Shown one piece after another: positions 45,460-54,364 of a DNA stretch of 64,000 bases. A program made the position numbers and the translations under genes. The stretch is from contig NZ_BAGJ01000006.1 in NCBI RefSeq assembly GCF_000308775.1, forward strand, positions 1 to 64,000, in the 5' to 3' direction. This stretch comes from Nocardia testacea NBRC 100365. Its GTDB lineage: Bacteria; Actinomycetota; Actinomycetes; Mycobacteriales; Mycobacteriaceae. The number at the start of each line of letters is the position of its first letter. Within the stretch, counting starts at the first letter, position 1. The notes beneath the pieces are model-generated. The model searched no databases. It was not told the origin of the DNA and was given only the letters and a program-made list of their open reading frames with translations.

Positions 45460-45622
45460 GTGCGACCGATGGACAGTGGCGTGGCGGACGATGTAGTGCA
45501 CTGCCCTAGGGGGTGGACCTGAACCCGGACGTCCGAAGCGCGCCCGAACGGTGCGCCGGTGGCCGGCCGGGCTTGGTCCTACCGGGAAAGCGTCGGGCCC
45601 TGGTGGAGGCGCTCGAAACGCC

Positions 45623-45662
45623 GATCGGCCCCCGATCCGCTTTCGCAGGTCGGGGGCCGATC
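45623..45662 (-). terminator. Hairpin downstream of tRNA-Arg
   Basis: Thirteen-base perfect arms GATCGGCCCCCGA / TCGGGGGCCGATC with a 14-base loop, ending five bases before the 3' end of the minus-strand tRNA-Arg. Likely its terminator. Confidence 0.65.
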
Positions 45663-45666
45663 TCTG

Positions 45667-45739
45667 TGCGCCCGAAGGGATTCGAACCCCTAACCTTCTG
45701 ATCCGTAGTCAGATGCTCTATCCGTTGAGCTACGGGCGC
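45667..45739 (-). tRNA. tRNA-Arg(ACG)
   Basis: A 73-nt tRNA with acceptor GCGCCCG/CGGGCGC, D-arm TAGCTCAACGGATAGAGCA, anticodon arm with loop CTACGGA (anticodon ACG), T arm AGGGGTTCGAATCCCTT and discriminator A. CCA not encoded. A34 is the substrate of TadA, encoded at 36704. Confidence 0.95.
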
Positions 45740-45775
45740 ATACGCGTATTCAGTTGTCGCCCGGTTTCCCGGGCG

Positions 45776-45865
45776 TGGCGGAGGCGAGAGGATTTGAACC
45801 TCCGGTCCCCGTGAAGGGACAACTCATTAGCAGTGAGTCCCATTCGGCCGCTCTGGCACGCCTCC
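45776..45865 (-). tRNA. tRNA-Ser(GCT)
   Basis: A class II tRNA with acceptor GGAGGCG/CGCCTCC, D-arm GCCAGAGCGGCCGAATG, anticodon arm ACTCA-CTGCTAA-TGAGT (anticodon GCT), long variable arm, T arm CGGAGGTTCAAATCCTCT, discriminator G and encoded CCA. Third serine tRNA of the window. Confidence 0.95.
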
Positions 45866-45957
45866 TGGAGCCTTCTCTTCGAGGGCACCGGTCCTTTCGA
45901 ACCGCCGAGCAGAAAGGCTACCCGAGCTTGTATGAAAACTGCAAAACGGCTGGTCGA

Positions 45958-46692
45958 TCAGCGTAAGTGGCTGTCGAACCAGTCGAAGATACGAGTTCGG
46001 GAGTCGATCAGGTCGTCACCGTCCTCACCGCCCGGGTGATCGGCGCGGTGTAGCCGGCCGGGGTAGGTGACCACGAGGCTGGCGACGGCGGCGGTGGCGG
46101 TGGCGTCGCGGAGGGCGTCCACATCGTCGGCGGAGGTTTCCGCCTCGGGCCCGAACAAGCCCAGCCAGGGGGCTTGCAGGCGGGGGGCGGCCGTCACGAG
46201 TGCTTCGGCCTGGTCGGTGATGGGGGTGGTGATGCCGGTGGCGCCGACGCTCACCGCGGCACCGACGGGGCGGTTGGTGGCGACGAGGAAGGTGGCGGTG
46301 CCGGCGGTGTCGAAACCGAGCACGCCGATGCAGTCCGGGAAGACACCGCGGTGGGTGAGCCAGTCGAAGCAGGCGTCGAAATCCTCGAAGAGTTCGTCGC
46401 CGTACACCCCGGACGACGACGCGGTGGCGCGGTGGAAGAGGTTCGGTGCGACGACCAGCCACCCTTCGCCCGCGAGGGCGCGCATGAACTCCAGCAACGA
46501 TCCGGTGAACTCCCGGGCCTCGTGCAACAGGACGATTCCGCCGCGGGCGTAACCGTCCGGTTCGATGACTGTGATGGGCACATGTTCGTCGGCTTTCGGG
46601 CTGGTGGCAGCCCCTGTCGGCTCTTGGTCGTGTCCGTTCGCTTCCGGTTCGCCGCGCCGCAGCAGCGCGATATCGTCATAAGTGCCCGACAT
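45958..46692 (-). CDS. Dienelactone-hydrolase-like protein with altered nucleophile
   Basis: An alpha/beta-hydrolase of 244 residues in the DLH family: GGIVLLHEAREFTGSLLEFMRALAGEGWLVVAPNLF is the usual opening with the conserved Glu-Ala/Arg loop, followed by DWLTHRGVFPDCIGVLGFDTAG. Where dienelactone hydrolases carry the catalytic Cys (GFCxGG), this protein has Asp (GFDTAG). A late Asp (SADDVDAL) and His (LHRADH) remain. The activity may be lost or changed. An N-terminal Glu/Pro-rich stretch of about 35 residues is extra. Divergent from the hisC2-like gene. Confidence 0.8.
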   Translation of the reverse strand: MSGTYDDIALLRRGEPEANGHDQEPTGAATSPKADEHVPITVIEPDGYARGGIVLLHEAREFTGSLLEFMRALAGEGWLVVAPNLFHRATASSSGVYGDELFEDFDACFDWLTHRGVFPDCIGVLGFDTAGTATFLVATNRPVGAAVSVGATGITTPITDQAEALVTAAPRLQAPWLGLFGPEAETSADDVDALRDATATAAVASLVVTYPGRLHRADHPGGEDGDDLIDSRTRIFDWFDSHLR

Positions 46693-46786
46693 GTTCCCAG
46701 CGTAGGGCGATATCCCGGGACCGGGGAGAATTAGTGGTTGAGCAGCCCGAACGTGGCTCGATCGAGACCGGAACTAAGCTCGTTAC

Positions 46787-47866
46787 GTGACCGCGCACAT
46801 CCGGCCGGACCTCGATTCCATTCCGGCATACGTTCCCGGCCGCAGCCATCCCGGCGCGGTCAAACTGGCGAGTAACGAGACCACCATCGGTCCGCTGCCC
46901 GCCGCGAGCAAAGCCATCGCCGAAGCGGTGGAACTGGCCAACCGCTACCCGGACAACCAGTCCGGCGAACTGCGAGCGGCGCTGGCGGAGTTCCTCGGCG
47001 TCGAGCCGGCGAATATCGCGGTCGGTTGCGGAAGCGTGGCGCTGTGCCAGGAGCTGGTCCAGATCACCTGCGCGGATCCGGCCGACGAGGTGCTCTACGC
47101 GTGGCGTTCGTTCGAGGCCTATCCGATCATCACCCAGGTCGGCAACGCGACGGCGGTGACCGTGCCGCTGCGCGACCACGTCCACGATCTGGACGCGCTC
47201 GCCGCCGCCGTTACGGACCGGACCCGGCTGGTGTTCGTGTGCAACCCGAACAACCCGACCGGTACCGCGGTCGGCAAGGCGGAGCTGGAACGTTTCCTGG
47301 ACCGGGTACCCGGCAATGTCCTGGTCGCGCTGGACGAGGCGTACTACGAGTACCTTCGGGGCGCGCCCGGTGATCATCCCGACGGCGTCGAGCTGGCCCG
47401 GAACCGGCCGAATGTGGTTGTGCTACGCACCTTCTCGAAGGCCTACGGGCTGGCGGGGCTGCGGGTCGGGTACGCGGTGGGCGCGCCGGAGGTCATCGCG
47501 GCGCTGCTGAAGGTACATATTCCCTTCAGCGTGAGCCGGGTCGCACAGGCCGCGGCCATCGCCTCCCTGGAGGCGCGGCCCGAACTGCTGGACCGCACCG
47601 AAGCGGTGATCGCCGAACGCGACCGGATGCGCACCGCGCTGCTGGCGGCGGGCTACCGGGTGCCGCCGAGCGAATCGAACTTCCTGTGGATCACGCTGGA
47701 CGCCGCGACCACCGAGTTCGCGGAGGCGAGCGCGGCGGCGGGTGTGCTGATCCGCCCGTTCGCCGGTGAGGGAGTGCGGGTGACTGCGGGTGATCCGCAC
47801 GAGAACGATCTGTTCCTGGACTTCGCGACCGACCCGGCGACCGCGGCCCGTTTCGCCGGCGCCTGA
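46787..47866 (+). CDS. Histidinol-phosphate/aromatic aminotransferase (HisC2/Pat type)
   Basis: A fold-type I PLP aminotransferase of 359 residues. SNETTIGPLPAA, NRYPDNQSGELRAALA, FVCNPNNPTGTAVGKAEL, VALDEAYYEY and the Schiff-base motif RTFSKAYGLAGLRVGYAVG are all conserved. The sequence is close to the second HisC of mycobacteria (Rv3772), studied as an aromatic amino acid aminotransferase, so the physiological substrate is likely phenylpyruvate or hydroxyphenylpyruvate, fitting a nearby tyrA. GTG start at 46787. Confidence 0.9.
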   Translation: MTAHIRPDLDSIPAYVPGRSHPGAVKLASNETTIGPLPAASKAIAEAVELANRYPDNQSGELRAALAEFLGVEPANIAVGCGSVALCQELVQITCADPADEVLYAWRSFEAYPIITQVGNATAVTVPLRDHVHDLDALAAAVTDRTRLVFVCNPNNPTGTAVGKAELERFLDRVPGNVLVALDEAYYEYLRGAPGDHPDGVELARNRPNVVVLRTFSKAYGLAGLRVGYAVGAPEVIAALLKVHIPFSVSRVAQAAAIASLEARPELLDRTEAVIAERDRMRTALLAAGYRVPPSESNFLWITLDAATTEFAEASAAAGVLIRPFAGEGVRVTAGDPHENDLFLDFATDPATAARFAGA

Positions 47867-47873
47867 CCGGCGT

Positions 47874-48938
47874 TCAGCCGAGTCCGATCCCGCCGGCGAT
47901 GGTGGGCCAGGAGGTGACCAGTTCGTCGGCCCAATAGGGCCACGAATGGGTTCCGGTCGGGCGGAAGTTGGCTGTGTAGGTGATGCCGAGGGTGTCGAGG
48001 CGCTGGGCCAGGCGGCGGGTGCAGAAATCGGTGGCGGCCTCGAGCGGGCCGCCCATCACCACGCTGGTCGGGGTTTCCGGGTTGGCGAGGGTGTCGTGGA
48101 TACCGGGCCGGCCGCTGCCCACCGATATGTAGAGCGCTTTACCGCGCAGCGCGGCGGCGTGCAGGGTCACATCGTGGGCGAGCCAGGCCGGGTCGTCGGG
48201 GGCGCCGAACATATTGTCCGGATCGCCCTTGTAGGTGGAGATGACCACGCGGGCCTGGGCCTGGCCGAGGTCGGTACCGGTGGAGAAGCATCCGCTGTGC
48301 GCGCCGACGGCCGAGTACAGGTCGGGTTTGCGGATGGCGAGCATCATCGCGGCCTCGGCGCCCATGGACGTGCCGATCACGGCATTGCGGCCGTTGCCCG
48401 AGAACCGGGCGTCCAGCAGCGGGGGTAGTTCCTCGGTGAGGAAGGTCTCCCATTTGTTGACGCCGAGCACCGGGTCGGGTTGCTGCCAATCGGTGTAGAA
48501 GCTGGCGGGGCCGCCGACGGTGAACACCACATTGACCGGTTTGTCGGCGAAGAACCGGGCGGCGTTGCCGCGGTCGAGCCAGTTGTTGCTGTCGGGTTGG
48601 GTGCTGCGGCCGTCGAGCATGTAGACGGTGGGGCGGGGTGTGCTCCGGTCGGCGGGCAGCAGCACCAGCACCTGCACCGTGCGATGCATGGCCGGTGAAT
48701 CGACGAATACCCGCATCAGCCGGTCGGTCACCGGTTCGGTACCGATGATCGCGGCCCGCGGCGCCCGGACCGGTTCGGTTTTCTCCACCGGGCCGGGGTC
48801 CTCGGCGGAGCCGGTATCGGGCCGCGCGGGCGCGGCGTGCAGCGGCCCGGGGACGGCGGCCGCGGCGCCGGGCAGGATCGCACCGGACAGGGCGAAAGCG
48901 CCCGACACCACGGTGGCCAGACCGACACGCAACTTCAT
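47874..48938 (-). CDS. Secreted Ag85-like esterase/mycolyltransferase-family protein
   Basis: An exported alpha/beta-hydrolase, about 354 residues. A signal peptide (KLRVGLATVVSGAFALSGAILPGAAAA) is followed by a Pro/Glu linker, VYMLDGRSTQPDSNNWLDRG, the nucleophile elbow VIGTSMGAEAAMM, an acidic segment and the late catalytic-type His in GTHSWPYWADEL. These features match the antigen-85/esterase-D branch that transfers mycolic acids to trehalose or arabinan. True mycolyltransferase activity is not proven. Start ATG 48938; an ATG at 48947 is possible. Confidence 0.82.
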   Translation of the reverse strand: MKLRVGLATVVSGAFALSGAILPGAAAAVPGPLHAAPARPDTGSAEDPGPVEKTEPVRAPRAAIIGTEPVTDRLMRVFVDSPAMHRTVQVLVLLPADRSTPRPTVYMLDGRSTQPDSNNWLDRGNAARFFADKPVNVVFTVGGPASFYTDWQQPDPVLGVNKWETFLTEELPPLLDARFSGNGRNAVIGTSMGAEAAMMLAIRKPDLYSAVGAHSGCFSTGTDLGQAQARVVISTYKGDPDNMFGAPDDPAWLAHDVTLHAAALRGKALYISVGSGRPGIHDTLANPETPTSVVMGGPLEAATDFCTRRLAQRLDTLGITYTANFRPTGTHSWPYWADELVTSWPTIAGGIGLG

Positions 48939-49228
48939 GGCGCCCATCCTGCCAGACCCGCCGAGTCGGCCCGGGAACCTGAAACCATCAGTGATAAACC
49001 CATTGACCAGGCGTTTCTACGGCGTTGTCGCTGAGCGACTCTCAATCTTCCACGATCGACTCGCGGGCCGGGGCGCATATGCGACGGTGGCGTATCTCAC
49101 GGTTGCGGTGGGCTGCCGGAGCGCGGCTCGGACGGTAATCGCCGGCTCGGGCACCGCGACCCGGAAAGCCGGAGCAATCCCCGGAGTAACCTCCTTTCGG
49201 GAGCCGGACCGGATGGAGAGAGGACTTC

Positions 49229-50377
49229 GTGACGGGCGCGCGGATGGTGGGGCTTTTCGCCGGGATCGGAGGACTCGAACTCGGGCTGTCGGCGCACGGA
49301 TGGCAGACGGCGCTGCTCTGCGAAATCGACCCGGGCGCACGGGCGGTGCTGGCGAGCCGCTTCCCGCACGCCGAACTCCACACCGATATCACCCGGTTGC
49401 GGGCGCTGCCGCCGGACACCGAACTGGTCGCCGCGGGTTTCCCGTGCCAGGACCTGTCGCAGGCGGGACGCACGGCAGGTATCACCGGCACCCGATCGAG
49501 TCTGGTGGACCATGTGTTCCGGCTGGTCCGGCGCAAACGCGGGCCGCGCTGGCTGCTCATCGAGAACGTGCCGTTCATGCTGCAGCTCGGTCGCGGGGCC
49601 GCCATGCGCCATATCACCACGGCCCTCGACGAACTCGGTTACACCTGGGCCTACCGGGTGGTGGACGCGCGCGCGTTCGGGCTGCCGCAGCGACGCAACC
49701 GGGTGATCATGCTGGCCTCGCGCACCGAGGATCCGCGCACCGTGCTGTTCGCCGACGATGCCGGACCGCGGCTGCTGGGCTCCCCGGAGCACGACCCGTG
49801 CGGCTTCTACTGGACCGAGGGCGTGCGCGGCCTGGGTTGGGTGGTCAACGCCGTCCCGACCTTGAAGGGTGGGTCGGGTCTGGGCATCGCCAGCCCGCCC
49901 GCGGTGCGGCTGCCGTCCGGGGAGATCGTCACGCCGGGGATCACCGACGGGGAACGATTGCAGGGCTTCGCACCCGGCTGGACCGAACCCGCGCTGGACG
50001 CGCCGGGCTTCCGGCCTGGGCAACGCTGGAAACTGGTGGGCAACGCGGTGAGTGTGCGGATGGCGGCCTGGGTCGGCTCCCGGTTGCGTACTCCGGCCGA
50101 GCCGATACCGGGGCATATTCCGCTGCCGCCGGGCAGTCCGTGGCCGGGCGCGGCGTGGGGGCGGGCCGGATCGGCGTTCGAGGTGCCGATCTCACCGTGG
50201 CCCGTGCACGATCCCTACGAGGATCTGCGGTTCTTCCTCTCCGATACCCAGTTGCTGTCGGCGCGGGCCACCGCGGGTTTCCTGCGCCGCACCGGGATGG
50301 GGTCGTTGCGTTTCCCGGCCGGGTTCCTCGACGATGTGCAGGCCCACCTGGATCGGATGGGAGGCTGGGCGGCGTGA
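49229..50377 (+). CDS. DNA (cytosine-5) methyltransferase
   Basis: A C5-methylcytosine methyltransferase of 382 residues. Motif I VGLFAGIGGLELGL, motif IV AAGFPCQDLSQAG with the catalytic Cys, motif VI IENVPFML, motif VIII LPQRRNRVIML and motifs IX-X ending in WKLVGNAVSVRMAAWV are present. A variable target-recognition region lies between. An extra C-terminal domain of about 85 residues has HDPYEDLRFFLSDTQLLSA. The GTG at 49229 follows GAGAGGA. It overlaps a Vsr endonuclease gene by four bases. The target sequence cannot be read from the gene. Confidence 0.92.
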   Translation: MTGARMVGLFAGIGGLELGLSAHGWQTALLCEIDPGARAVLASRFPHAELHTDITRLRALPPDTELVAAGFPCQDLSQAGRTAGITGTRSSLVDHVFRLVRRKRGPRWLLIENVPFMLQLGRGAAMRHITTALDELGYTWAYRVVDARAFGLPQRRNRVIMLASRTEDPRTVLFADDAGPRLLGSPEHDPCGFYWTEGVRGLGWVVNAVPTLKGGSGLGIASPPAVRLPSGEIVTPGITDGERLQGFAPGWTEPALDAPGFRPGQRWKLVGNAVSVRMAAWVGSRLRTPAEPIPGHIPLPPGSPWPGAAWGRAGSAFEVPISPWPVHDPYEDLRFFLSDTQLLSARATAGFLRRTGMGSLRFPAGFLDDVQAHLDRMGGWAA

Positions 50378-50832
50378 CCGGCGACCCTTCCGGCTCGTGG
50401 CGCCCGCCGACCGACGCGTCCACCAGCGCGCGAATGTCGCGGCAGCGGCGCGCCCACACCGCCCCCGAACTCGCGCTGCGCCGCGAACTGCACCGGCGGG
50501 GCCTGCGCTATTTCGTGGACCGCGCGCCGATCCGGGGACAGCGCCGCCGCGCCGATCTGGTGTTCCCGCGCCGGCGGATCGCGGTCTATGTGGACGGCTG
50601 TTTCTGGCACCGCTGCCCCGACCACGCCACCGATCCGAAGAACAATGCCGCCTGGTGGGCGGAGAAACTGGCCGGCAATGTGGCGCGGGACCGGGCCACC
50701 GACGCGGCATTGCGCGAGGCGGGCTGGCAGGTCGTCCGGATCTGGGAACACGAGGATCCGGTGCGGGCCGCCGACCGCGTACAGGCCGCCCTGGACAGCG
50801 CTGCGCCGGGAGCGGAAACCGCTGGGACATAG
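50374..50832 (+). CDS. vsr: Very-short-patch-repair endonuclease Vsr
   Basis: A 152-residue Vsr nickase that repairs T:G mismatches left by deamination of 5-methylcytosine. It has SARMSRQRRAHTAPELALRRELHRRGLRYFVD, the metal motif with Asp in RRADLVFPRRRIAVYVDGCFWHRCPDHATDP and the Zn-type Cys and His, then GWQVVRIWEHEDP. The GTG start overlaps the methyltransferase stop (GTGA), so the two are translationally coupled. A longer open frame upstream is the methyltransferase in another frame. No restriction enzyme gene accompanies them. Confidence 0.92.
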   Translation: MTGDPSGSWRPPTDASTSARMSRQRRAHTAPELALRRELHRRGLRYFVDRAPIRGQRRRADLVFPRRRIAVYVDGCFWHRCPDHATDPKNNAAWWAEKLAGNVARDRATDAALREAGWQVVRIWEHEDPVRAADRVQAALDSAAPGAETAGT

Positions 50833-50860
50833 GCGTACCGCGGAAGTAGTGTCGGAAGCC

Positions 50861-51580
50861 GTGCCCAGCGATTTCATCGAACTGCTCACCGTGCGGACGC
50901 AGGCCGTCACCGACGCCACCCGTGCGCTCCTCGCCACCGTCGACACTCTCGACGACGCGGCGGTCGCCGCCCCCTCCGCGCTTCCGGGCTGGACCCGGGG
51001 CCACGTCCTGACCCATCTGTCCCGCAATGCCGACAGCCTGGTGAACCTGCTGCTCTGGGCACACACCGGGGTGGAGACACCGCAGTACGCCAGTGCGGCG
51101 CTGCGGGATTCCGATATCGAGGCGGGTGCGCCGCGCGCGCTCGCCGAACAACGCGCCGACCTGGTGGAGTCGGCCGATCGGCTGTCCGGGATGGCCGGGG
51201 TGCTCTCCGCCGAGCAGTGGCGGACGGAGGTCCGGACCAGGCAGGGCACTCCCGTCGAGGCGACCCGGATCCCGTGGATGCGGTTGCAGGAGGTCTTGAT
51301 CCACCATCTCGATCTGGACGCCGGCTATACGCACGCGCACTGGCCGGCCGATTTCGTGGCCGAACTGCTCGCCGAGGCCGCCGTCGACCTGGGCGGGCGT
51401 GCTGGGGTGCGGCCTTTCACGCTCGACGCGACCGATACGGGTTTCACGGCGATCGTCGGGGCCGGGGAGCCCGAACAGGTCGTATCGGGCCCGGCGTCGG
51501 CGCTGCTGGCCTGGCTGCTGGGACGCGGCGCGGACCGCGCGCTGCCGCGGCCGCTGCCGGAGCTGCCCGCCTGGCGTTGA
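50861..51580 (+). CDS. Mycothiol-dependent maleylpyruvate isomerase-family protein
   Basis: A 239-residue protein of the DinB/MDMPI group that uses mycothiol. It has AVTDATRALLATVDTLDDAAVAAPSALPGWTRGHVLTHLSRNADSLVNLLLWAHTG as the N-terminal metal-binding helical bundle, with His, Glu and Asp/His ligands, and LQEVLIHHLDLDAGY as the second half, where the two histidines and an Asp complete the metal site. A short C-terminal beta domain follows. It may be a true isomerase or an uncharacterised mycothiol S-transferase. GTG starts at 50861 and 50849 are both possible. Confidence 0.85.
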   Translation: MPSDFIELLTVRTQAVTDATRALLATVDTLDDAAVAAPSALPGWTRGHVLTHLSRNADSLVNLLLWAHTGVETPQYASAALRDSDIEAGAPRALAEQRADLVESADRLSGMAGVLSAEQWRTEVRTRQGTPVEATRIPWMRLQEVLIHHLDLDAGYTHAHWPADFVAELLAEAAVDLGGRAGVRPFTLDATDTGFTAIVGAGEPEQVVSGPASALLAWLLGRGADRALPRPLPELPAWR

Positions 51581-51761
51581 GTGGAGCTGCCGCCCGAAGG
51601 CGAGCCGCCGACTGATGTCGAGCGGGACTGCCCGGCGTCGAGTTGCGGCCCGGCGTCGAGCGGAGCTGCCCACCGGACGCTGAGCGGAACTGCGCTCCCC
51701 GGCTAGAAACCGGCCTCCGGGCGTGGAATGGAGCTGTCTCCCGGCATCGAGGGACTGCCCC
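51573..51761. repeat. Degenerate short repeats of about 20 bp
   Basis: About seven imperfect copies of a GGCGTCGAGCGGAGCTGCCC-like word, spaced 20-45 bases apart, lie between the isomerase stop and the terminator. Examples are at 51573, 51617, 51656 and 51745. The region has no gene of its own. Confidence 0.5.
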
Positions 51762-51766
51762 GGAAA

Positions 51767-51805
51767 CGAAACTGCCGGCGTCCGCTGCGGACGCCGGCAG
51801 TTTCG
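51767..51805. terminator. Strong bidirectional terminator hairpin
   Basis: Two perfect 18-base arms, CGAAACTGCCGGCGTCCG and its complement, are separated by only CTG. The hairpin lies between the isomerase gene (+) and the MMPL gene (-), which converge on it. Confidence 0.85.
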
Positions 51806-51821
51806 ATGAGATGCCGGTGGA

Positions 51822-54209
51822 TCAGACTCCGGCGGGTTCGGATTCGACCGCGTGGGTCTTGGCGCGCTGCTGGAGCTCGCGCAGCTTCGTCCCCTCGACG
51901 TCGATATCCGGCAGGATCCGGTCCAGCCAGGCCGGCATCCACCAGGCCCATTTGCCCAGCAGCGCCAGCAGCGACGGGATCAGCACCATCCGCACCAGGA
52001 AGGCGTCGAAGAACACGCCCGCCGCCAGGGCGAAGCCCATGGACTTGGAGGTGATGTCCGGCGAGAGCATGAAGCCGCCGAACACCGAGATCATGATGAT
52101 CGCGGCCGCGGTGACCACGCGGGCGCCGTGGTGGTAGCCGCTGACCATCGCCTCCTTCGGATCCTTGCCGTGCACGTATTCCTCGCGCATGCGGGTCACC
52201 AGGAATACCTGGTAATCCATCGCCAGGCCGAACACCAGGCCGATCAACACGATGGGCAGGAAGCTGATGATCGGATGGGTGTCCTTGACGATGCCGAAGG
52301 CGCCCTCCTGGAAGATCAGCACCGTGACGCCGAAGGTGGCGGCCATCGACAGCAGGAAGCCCAGGGCGGCGGTGAGCGGTACCAGGACGGACCGGAAGAC
52401 CAGCAGTAGCAGGACGAACGCGGCCGCGGCGACGATCGCCAGGTACGGGATGATGCTGGCCAGCAGGACGTGGTTGACGTCGGCGTAGATGGCGGTCTGG
52501 CCGGTCACGCCGTACTCCATGCCGTACTGCGCTTTCAGCGCGGCTTCGGCGTCGCGGGCGTGTTCGACCAGGTCCTGGGTCGCGGCACTGTTGGGGCCGG
52601 AGTTCGGCACCACCTGGAACAGGGCGGCCTGGCCGTCTTCGCTGGGCTGCGCCACGCTGAGGTAGTCCACCCCGTCGTAACCCGCCAGTTCGTCCCGCAA
52701 CGCGGTCAGCGCGGCGTCGCGCTGATCCTGCGGGGTCTCGGAGAGATCCACCGCGACCACCAGCGCGCCGTTCTTACCCTCGCCGAAGCCCTCGGTCTGC
52801 AATTCGTAGGCCTTCCGCACCGAGGAGTCCTCGGGCATGCTGTCGCCACCGGGCAGACCCAGGTTCAGCTGGGTGGCCGGGGCGGCGAGCGCACCCAGCA
52901 CGATCGCGCTCACCACCAGTGTCAGCACCGGGACCCGGGCGATGATCCGGGCGAAACGCATCCCGTTGGTGACCGAATCGTCGTCCTCGGGGTCGTGCTG
53001 GGCGACCAGCGGCAGTTTCGGTTTGAACAGGAACCGGCCGAGCGCGCCGAGCAGCGCGGGCATCAGGGTGATGGCGGCCAGGACCGCGAACCCGGCGGCG
53101 ATGGCCCCGCCGATACCCATCATGGTGAGGAAGCCGATCCCCACCACAGACAGCCCGAGCAGCGCGATCACCACGGTGAGCCCGGCGAACACCACGGCAG
53201 AACCGGCGGTGCCGACCGCGACACCCGCGGCTTCCTCGGGTGAGTCCTGGACCACCAGCTCGTGTTTGTACCGGGAGACGATGAACAGCGCGTAGTCGAT
53301 GGACAGCGCCAGGCCGATCATGGAGGCCAGGATCGGGGTGAATGTCGGGACCTCGGTCAGCGAGGTGCCGGTGAGGATGAGCGCGCCCGCGCAGGCGACA
53401 CCGACGATGCCGGTGACGATCGGGACGAACGCCGCCACGATGGCGCCGAAGGCGATGATCATGACGATCAGCGCGACCCCGATACCGATCATCTCGGCCT
53501 GGCCGGATTCGGCCTGGGTCTGGGCGATGGCCCCGGTGAGTTCCACGGTGAGGCCGGCGTTGCGGCCCTCCTGGGCGATGGCCTCCGCGGCCTGCCGGTT
53601 CTCCTCGGTGATATCGGAGAAGGTCGGCATCGTGAATTTCACGTCGAGCACGGCGACGGTTTCCGGGTTGCTCTCGTTGAGCACGTTCAGCGGAGCGCCG
53701 CCGCACAGACCCTTGAACTCCGGGGACCCCCGGCCGTCGAGGCAGTTCGGCTCCGGCAGCGGCGGGGTCTGGCCGGGCGCGAGTTCGGCCGCGGCCTGCG
53801 CCTGTTCCTTGGCGGCTTCCTGGCTGGCGGGCATCATCGAGGTGGCGAGAACCGGGTTGACGGCCTGCTCGGTGTGATCGACGATGTCGAGCTCGTTCAG
53901 CCGCTGGACCAGCGCGTCGAGTGCGGTCATATTCGGCTCGTCGGTGAGCTTGCCGTTCTGGGCCGCGATCACATAGGTGCCGTTGATGGCGTCGATGCTG
54001 AACATCTTCGCCATCTGGGGCATATGTTCCTCGAGGATGCCGGTGGCCTTCTCCGACGGTAGTCCCGGCATCTCGAAGCTGTCCTGGAACGGTTTGGACA
54101 GCGAGGCCGCCGCCCCACCGAGCAGTACCAGGATCAGTGCCCAGACGGGCAGCACTATCCATTTCCGGCGGAAAGCGAACTTTCCCCATCTGTACAGGAA
54201 TACGGACAC
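51822..54209 (-). CDS. MMPL/RND-family membrane transporter
   Basis: A 795-residue transporter with the 12-helix RND layout in two similar halves. It starts SVFLYRWGKFAFRRKWIVL, then has a periplasmic loop with a Cys pair (NCLDGRGSPEFKGLCGG). The helix cluster includes ASMIGLALSIDYALFIVSRYKHE and its second-half counterpart VFGLAMDYQVFLVTRMREEYVHGKDPKEA, which hold the proton-relay Asp-Tyr pairs. MMPL proteins export lipids such as trehalose monomycolate or siderophores. The 795 residues are shorter than MmpL3 and lack its long tail, so the substrate is open. The GTG at 54209 has AGGAG upstream. Divergent from a TetR gene. Confidence 0.9.
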   Translation of the reverse strand: MSVFLYRWGKFAFRRKWIVLPVWALILVLLGGAAASLSKPFQDSFEMPGLPSEKATGILEEHMPQMAKMFSIDAINGTYVIAAQNGKLTDEPNMTALDALVQRLNELDIVDHTEQAVNPVLATSMMPASQEAAKEQAQAAAELAPGQTPPLPEPNCLDGRGSPEFKGLCGGAPLNVLNESNPETVAVLDVKFTMPTFSDITEENRQAAEAIAQEGRNAGLTVELTGAIAQTQAESGQAEMIGIGVALIVMIIAFGAIVAAFVPIVTGIVGVACAGALILTGTSLTEVPTFTPILASMIGLALSIDYALFIVSRYKHELVVQDSPEEAAGVAVGTAGSAVVFAGLTVVIALLGLSVVGIGFLTMMGIGGAIAAGFAVLAAITLMPALLGALGRFLFKPKLPLVAQHDPEDDDSVTNGMRFARIIARVPVLTLVVSAIVLGALAAPATQLNLGLPGGDSMPEDSSVRKAYELQTEGFGEGKNGALVVAVDLSETPQDQRDAALTALRDELAGYDGVDYLSVAQPSEDGQAALFQVVPNSGPNSAATQDLVEHARDAEAALKAQYGMEYGVTGQTAIYADVNHVLLASIIPYLAIVAAAAFVLLLLVFRSVLVPLTAALGFLLSMAATFGVTVLIFQEGAFGIVKDTHPIISFLPIVLIGLVFGLAMDYQVFLVTRMREEYVHGKDPKEAMVSGYHHGARVVTAAAIIMISVFGGFMLSPDITSKSMGFALAAGVFFDAFLVRMVLIPSLLALLGKWAWWMPAWLDRILPDIDVEGTKLRELQQRAKTHAVESEPAGV

Positions 54210-54364
54210 GAGGGATTTCTCCTAGCGAGGCCGGGACGGTTTGGTCATATGCGCTGTGACGAGCTGACGGCCGACGTCGCTATCGCGGACCGGGCTGCGC
54301 GGGCCGGACGCTTTCGCGTGCCCGGAGCCGATGGATCCGCCTACACGGTGGACGCCAGATGTAT

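Noticed and set aside
48628..50373. Long N-terminal extension in the frame of vsr
   Set aside because: It covers the methyltransferase in another frame; the GTG at 50374 overlapping the methyltransferase stop is the supported start.
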